DNA of 64,000 nt, taken from contig NMRA01000194.1 of assembly GCA_002633005.1 (NCBI GenBank), forward strand, positions 38,939 to 102,938. Direction: 5' to 3'. A program made the translations under genes and the position numbers. Shown in pieces: positions 59,485 to 64,000 of this stretch (the first letter of the stretch is position 1; each line of letters starts with the position of its first letter). The notes under the pieces are model-generated. The model saw only the letters and a list, made by a program, of their open reading frames with translations, ran no database searches and was not told where the DNA came from. Source of the DNA: Phoronis australis (Eukaryota > Phoronida > Phoronidae).

Positions 59485-62390
59485 TAAGTGATACATATTT
59501 ATTGAAGGATACAGAGAACATACAAAGAAATAAGAACAAACCCAGAAACCGCGAAGCATTATATCTGGGTTGTAAACAATTCATAAAAGAAACTTATATA
59601 CATAGAGGTATATACAATTAAGTAGTATCTAAAATAAGTATTCCAATACTTAGATATGCTATTACAGATATATCAAAACAAAAATATGTACAGATTCATG
59701 TAGGAAAATCAGATGCAACAATATTGATAAACGGTACATAAAAATTTGCTAACGTTGCTTAGGAGGAATTCGTTGAGAACGAAGTCAAGGTTAGGACTAC
59801 CATTCAGTAATAATGAAACTCTAGTAGGGATATTATTACAAGAATTGTGAGCGTTAACAATTGATTGGTTATCATTGAGTGCACGAAAGAGTTAGTCTCT
59901 CAGGTATTCGATGATGGGACTTTTGAAGAAAATATGAGGACAAGATTGATGGTCACCACATTTACAGTTTGGAGAGACATTACTAAAGTTGTGCCTGAAC
60001 TTGTCAGAGTTGAGGAAAAGGCCACATCTTGATCTGTACAATGCTATTTCGTTATCGCGGGTAAGGGAGAATTGAGTCAAGGGTGTTGAGTTATCAAAAT
60101 TATGAAAAACAGTTCTAAAATTATTTTTTATACTCGTAAAAGAGTTGCTTTCCTTAACAGAGACTGGAAGAGAATTCCAGTTGTTGATGCACATCATGAC
60201 TGTAGACCTTCTGAATGCCTGACTGAACGACGGAGGAATTGCATATGGGGTGGAGAATCTCAAATCACTACGATGGCCTTGTCTAATATATAGATCAAAT
60301 ATTTTTTTGACAGACACGTTGTTGACATTGTTTATTACCTTGAAAGTAAATGTGGTCATGTGAAGATTGCGTCGAGTAGACAGTTTGGGCCACTTGAGAC
60401 TATTCAAAACCTTAACACTATTGGATCCCCTGTAAGCTCCGGTTATGAGTAAGGCGGCTTGATATTGTAACTTCTCCAAATGTTGGAGTGCACCCGTATT
60501 GGCAGACTGATATATAATATCACAATAATAAATGTGTGCAAGTACAAAGGATTTGAACAAAACTTCTAAATGTGTAGAATTCAGATGACGAGAGACAAGC
60601 TTAAGTGGGTTAATTAGTTCCTGAGTTTTTTGTACGAGCTCCCGAACGTGAGGGGTGAATGAGAGTTTTTCATCTAACATTATACCCAGATGTCTGTGCG
60701 ACTGTTTTCTAGGAATGATTTCATCATTAGGTTTAAGGTTATAAGACGGGTAAACAAGGAAGAGAGCATTAATAGATTTGGAAAAGGTGAGGTCAACGCT
60801 TTTTTCTGGTTTAGAATTCATTTTCAATTTTTGTGACCGATAGCTTAGTTTATTTAAGTCGTGTTGAAGCTGCAAAGAACATTCAGGGCTGCTCCCTGCG
60901 AAGGGGTAAAAAAGCGCCGTGTCATCTGCATAAAGGTATGTGCTACATGACAGGTTATCAGGAAGGTCATTAATATAAACCAAGAAGAGAAGAGGGCACA
61001 ATACGCTACCCTGCGGTACACCTGCGTTTACAAATCCAGGAGGGGATAACGTTGAAAGTACGCCGTCGACACGAACACTGTATGTTCTTTCGGAGAGATA
61101 TAAGGTGATCATGTTTAAAAGATTACCAGTAATGCCATAGGATCGAAGTTTGTGAAGTAGAAGGTCGTGAGGGACACAGTTGGAAGCAGAAGCTATATCT
61201 AGAAAAATGGACCTGACACTCTCGACTTTCTCAAAATGTAAATGAATCTCATATGTACTGTTTCAACAAGTTGTGCCACGGTGCTGTTCCCACGCAAAAA
61301 ATTGACTATGATAGATCAAGTAGTTTTGTTTGAGAAATGTAAGAATACTTTGAGCAGTGATCTTCTCGAAGATTTTGGACAGGGTGTTAAGTAAAGTTAT
61401 TGGGCGATAATTTGAAATTTCAGTTTTGGAGCCTTTTTGTGTATAGGGACCATAATTCCATGTTTCCAAGAAGACGGATAAATGCCTAGCTGAAGTAGTT
61501 TGTTAAACAGATTGGTCAGGGGCATGGTAATTTCGTTGGCAATCATTTTGATCATCTTGCTGGTTATTAAAGCTGTGCCATCATTCTTAATGGGGTCAAT
61601 TTCATTGAGATACTTCCGGACATCAGTTTTATTAACCGGGATGTCAGACAGTTGATTGAGACAACGTTCACGAAGAAAGCGAAAGTTACTTACTTCAGTT
61701 GGTGTAATGTGGCTTTTGTTCGTGAAACATTTGAGAAACAAATCACACTTGTCACTACTACTTGAGGCTAGGTTACCATTATAGTTGATGACAGGATAGG
61801 AGGATTGCTGTTGACTGCCGCGTATTTTATAGATGATGTTCCAGTATTCTTTGGAATTCTTGCTTGCGCTGTTAATTTGTTGAAAAAGCTTGTGTCGGTG
61901 ATCAGCTTTACTAAAGTTTCAACCAGACGTGACTGTTCCTTGTATCTGTTGTAGATTATTAAAGAGCTGTAAAGTCAGTTTCTTGTGCGGATTGCCCGTT
62001 TAACATTATTGTTGAACCACTGTTGGCTGTTGTGTTTAATTATCTTTTCAGTTGATGGGATGTTGTTTTTCAAGATTTCATAGAGAGTACTAGTGAAGAG
62101 TGAAACATTGTAATCAATATGGAATCCCAGTCAGTGTTGGTGATATCCTGACGCAGTTTATCGGTGTCGACCTGATTATATTTCCAATCGGTTCGAGTGG
62201 TGTGTTGTTCTTTAACCGGTTTTTTAAGTGTTAGAGTGGTTTCGGTTGTGTGGTGATCAGAATTGCCAAGAGGAGGTAGTACAGAACAAGAGTCAATGAT
62301 ACTCAAATTGTTTGTTATACAGAGGTCAATACATGAATGAGAAATGTCGGTGATACGGGTTGGCTCATTAATTAGGTTTATACCACAATA
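59485..62390 (-). mobile_element. 5'-truncated LINE (CR1/Jockey-like), minus strand
   Basis: Read right to left, it starts inside the endonuclease near 62390 (INLINEPTRITDISHSCIDL, then PPLGNSDHH) and continues through the RT to a stop at 59892. A 3' untranslated part follows, ending about 59485. The missing first part of the ORF is the usual result of incomplete reverse transcription. Several frameshifts are present before 61250. Confidence 0.85.
59892..62390 (-). pseudogene. LINE ORF2 (endonuclease end and reverse transcriptase), frameshifted
   Basis: In order on the minus strand: PPLGNSDHHT (endonuclease end, about 62260), FTNKSHITPTEVSNF and KMIANEITMPLTNLFNKLL (61741-61500), SNYRPITLLNTLSKIFEK (about 61390), FLDIASASNCVPHDLLLHKL (motif A region, about 61180), NAGVPQGSVLCPLLFLVYIN (motif B) and TYLYADDTALFYPF (motif C, about 60930), then HRHLGIMLDEKLSF and a C-terminal finger CKCGDHQSCPHIF. 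The part from about 61250 to 59892 is one open frame of over 400 codons; upstream pieces lie in other frames. Confidence 0.9.
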
Positions 62391-62428
62391 TTAGCGTCAA
62401 ATGGCAGATACAACCCTGAACCCATAAA

Positions 62429-62450
62429 GTTATCTCACTAGTGAGATAAC
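62429..62450. repeat. 22-bp perfect palindrome
   Basis: GTTATCTCACT followed directly by its exact reverse complement AGTGAGATAAC, next to the tRNA-like SINE head. Confidence 0.9.
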
Positions 62451-62469
62451 GATTTGGCGGGAAACCGAG

Positions 62470-62536
62470 GACGGGGTCGAACCCGGGACCCTAATATTGC
62501 TGGTCGCCGACTTTACCACTACACCACGCAGCGACT
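62470..62536 (-). mobile_element. tRNA-derived SINE head (pol III promoter)
   Basis: Minus strand reads GTCGCTGCGTGGTGTAGTGG from 62536, an A-box-like start, then about 33 bases later GGGTTCGACCCCG, a perfect B box (GGTTCGANNCC). The 3' strand of an acceptor stem is missing, so this is not a working tRNA. The body continues to about 62390 and includes the 22-bp palindrome. It sits at the truncated end of the LINE. Confidence 0.75.
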
Positions 62537-63065
62537 GACGTCATCAAGTGTGAAAATAGAATACTTAAATTATAATCGCACGTTCAACAAACCGCAATGT
62601 ACCGTACTTATACTCTACGAAAAATAAAACACATAATTTCCATAAAAATGATATCATAATTCGGTGAAATTTTTCTCTCATGTCCTCTTACTTGTAAATC
62701 ACCGATCTCTAGTTTGAATGCGGGTATCGTGTCGTAAGGATCTTTGACTTGAGAATTATATTCAGTTACCAGTGGTAACCTACTTTAGCAGACGATAATT
62801 TCCCGGTCGAAGCTTAGCGAGAAAAAAACGTGTTTTAAAGTGTACACAACATGACTCTAGTACCTCAAAGTAAATTTTATTATTATATCTTACTTGATTT
62901 CTGAGCCTTAAGTGCACAGCTCATAAAGAAACACGCAAAAATTGAAAAAAATAATAATTATGTACAACGTCATGCGTTGAACCCAAGTCGTTCGCCATAC
63001 AGTTCAGATCAGCGACAAAGTGTACAGAGTGAAATGAAAGCAAAGTATATTTAGCGTATAGAGGG
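62537..63065. other. Spacer before the second THAP element
   Basis: AT-rich DNA without a recognisable gene; the left end of the THAP element may lie here but no inverted repeat was found. Confidence 0.4.
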
Positions 63066-63300
63066 ATGAAAAGATGTGTTTGCGCAGGCTGCAGCAACAG
63101 CAGCCAGACGGAGAACATTTTGGTGTTCTGAAGTACGCCAAAGTTGCGCAGAAGTGGCATCGCTTCGTGCGCCGAACGAGAGTGTGGGACCTCAGCGTGG
63201 ACCAAGCGATTCGGTCCGGGGCTGCTCTGAGGACTCGTGTTTCGACTCCAGTCAGAGGAGACGTTACGATGACGGCCTGGACAATACCGGTATTTACCAT
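63066..63300 (+). pseudogene. Decayed THAP domain (second Kolobok-like element)
   Basis: MKRCVCAGCSNSSQTENILVF reads from 63066 to a stop. A different frame then continues the domain (YAKVAQKWHRFVRRTRVWDL, about 63132-63195), and a third gives GCSEDSCFDSSQRRRYDDG near 63215. Together they follow the THAP order (CxxxC start, the KW helix, then CS...CF), but the His-Phe of the zinc site is lost and two frame changes intervene. It is a relic of a transposase N-terminus. Confidence 0.65.
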
Positions 63301-63317
63301 TCAGAAACATCAGCTCT

Positions 63318-63572
63318 TTATTCAGGATCGTCCGTTGGATGACTGGGTTGACTGGCCGAGCCCGAGACCGCTTCTCTCGCGGGAGGATCCCGTTTGTAAG
63401 GCCTCAAAGTAGAAAAGTACGCAGCCGGAAGCACATCAAACTCGTTCTCGCTTTCGTTCAACCCCATTTCCTCATCCTGGCCACCATTCCCATACGTTTC
63501 TTCATAGTATTCGTTCAATTCTTGCTCATAATCGTCGTCGCTTTCAAATTCCCTACTCTCCGCCTTGTTCAA
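63318..63572 (-). pseudogene. Acidic ORF convergent with the decayed THAP, likely relic of the P2X7-tail-like gene
   Basis: 84 codons. MNKAESREFESDDDYEQEL and the following acidic stretch resemble the acidic start of the protein at 43117-43539. The later LRPYKRDPPARE segment sits where YMFEPEY is found there. The cysteine cluster itself is missing. The gene order, THAP on plus and acidic protein on minus facing each other, is the same as in the 42.2 kb element, which is the main support. Confidence 0.45.
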
Positions 63573-63599
63573 TGCTAGTCACTGATCTCTTTTGTTCAA

Positions 63600-64000
63600 C
63601 CCATGACGTCACGTGGCGGGAAATGTGAAAATTGGCAAAATTGAAAGAAAAATCAAAATTTCGAGCTGATTACACAAAATAAACATGGATTTAGCTAAAT
63701 TTTACGTCATACATTTAGTGTGTGGCCACCGATAATTCAGAATGTAGAAAAATCCATGGTGTGTACTGTTTAAGCTATAATAGTTGGTAAACCTTACTTT
63801 ATAAATTCAATTTATTTCTATAATATTTAAGTTTTCAATTGGTTTTGAGTAAAAGCATTATTTGACAAAAATAGCCTGGCTTTTCTTAAAAGGTCACCAC
63901 CTCCGACCCCGGGCCTCTGACATAGAAAGTAGTTACAAAGCCGTGGAGAGTCAGAAAAGGTAAATCGATTCATTGCAATGTTTCTCGTTTAGTATGTGGT
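63600..64000. other. Right end of the window
   Basis: ACGTGGCGGGAAATG near 63611 resembles AGTGGCGGGAAACG at 43750, just inside the right inverted repeat of the Kolobok-like element. Otherwise no feature is recognised. Confidence 0.35.

Noticed and set aside
62470-62536. Functional tRNA gene
   Set aside because: B box is perfect, but the acceptor stem has no pairing 3' strand; a SINE head fits better.

Overview
This is a window of animal nuclear DNA: AT-rich, with introns, TATA-box promoters, seven-transmembrane receptor genes, non-LTR retrotransposons and several classes of DNA transposon. There are no bacterial operons, no CRISPR array and no complete tRNA or rRNA gene. The gene and repeat mix (a CD225/dispanin gene, an intron-less rhodopsin-type receptor cluster, THAP/P2X7-tail transposons, Tx1-like LINEs) suggests an invertebrate, most plausibly an invertebrate deuterostome such as a hemichordate, cephalochordate or echinoderm. 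I cannot name the species. Assembly gaps (N runs) follow or interrupt homopolymeric C runs.

Layout. 0.35-4.5 kb: a two-exon CD225/dispanin membrane protein gene whose 3 kb intron carries repeat debris. 4.5-14.7 kb: no recognisable gene, but inverted MITE-like copies, hairpins and an old triplicated repeat. 14.8-15.9, 37.2-38.2 and 56.2-57.1 kb: three same-strand, intron-less paralogous rhodopsin-class receptors, about 19-22 kb apart, with duplicated flanks. Copies 2 and 3 keep a TATA box and the ancestral start codon. Copy 1 has lost both, and also the conserved extracellular cysteine at the top of TM3.

Mobile DNA fills most of the space between receptors. 19.96-25.53 kb is a full-length but frameshifted Tx1-like LINE with target-site duplications. 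26.7-27.3 kb is a short hAT-type element. 28.3-30.9 kb is a tandem repeat carrying AGGTCA direct repeats. 38.3-41.0 kb is a probable DNA element with a decayed reverse transcriptase inside. 41.1-50.5 kb is a 9.4 kb element with two very long inverted arms packed with GGAAC/GTTCC palindromes. Inserted in its left arm at a TTAA site is a 1.69 kb Kolobok-like element carrying a THAP-domain ORF and, convergently, a P2X7-tail-like cysteine-rich ORF. 52.7-55.7 kb is a broken hAT transposase gene. 59.5-62.4 kb is a 5'-truncated LINE on the minus strand, followed by a tRNA-derived SINE and a second, decayed THAP element at 63.07-63.57 kb.

The parts read as one history. A receptor gene with flanks was duplicated, and transposons then separated the copies. 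The 3' flank of copy 2 can be traced in pieces at 38.2, 41.0 and 50.5 kb, split by two large insertions, while the same flank is continuous next to copy 1. The most interesting objects are the nested long-arm/Kolobok-like element and receptor copy 1, whose predicted N-terminus would be translated from former promoter DNA.
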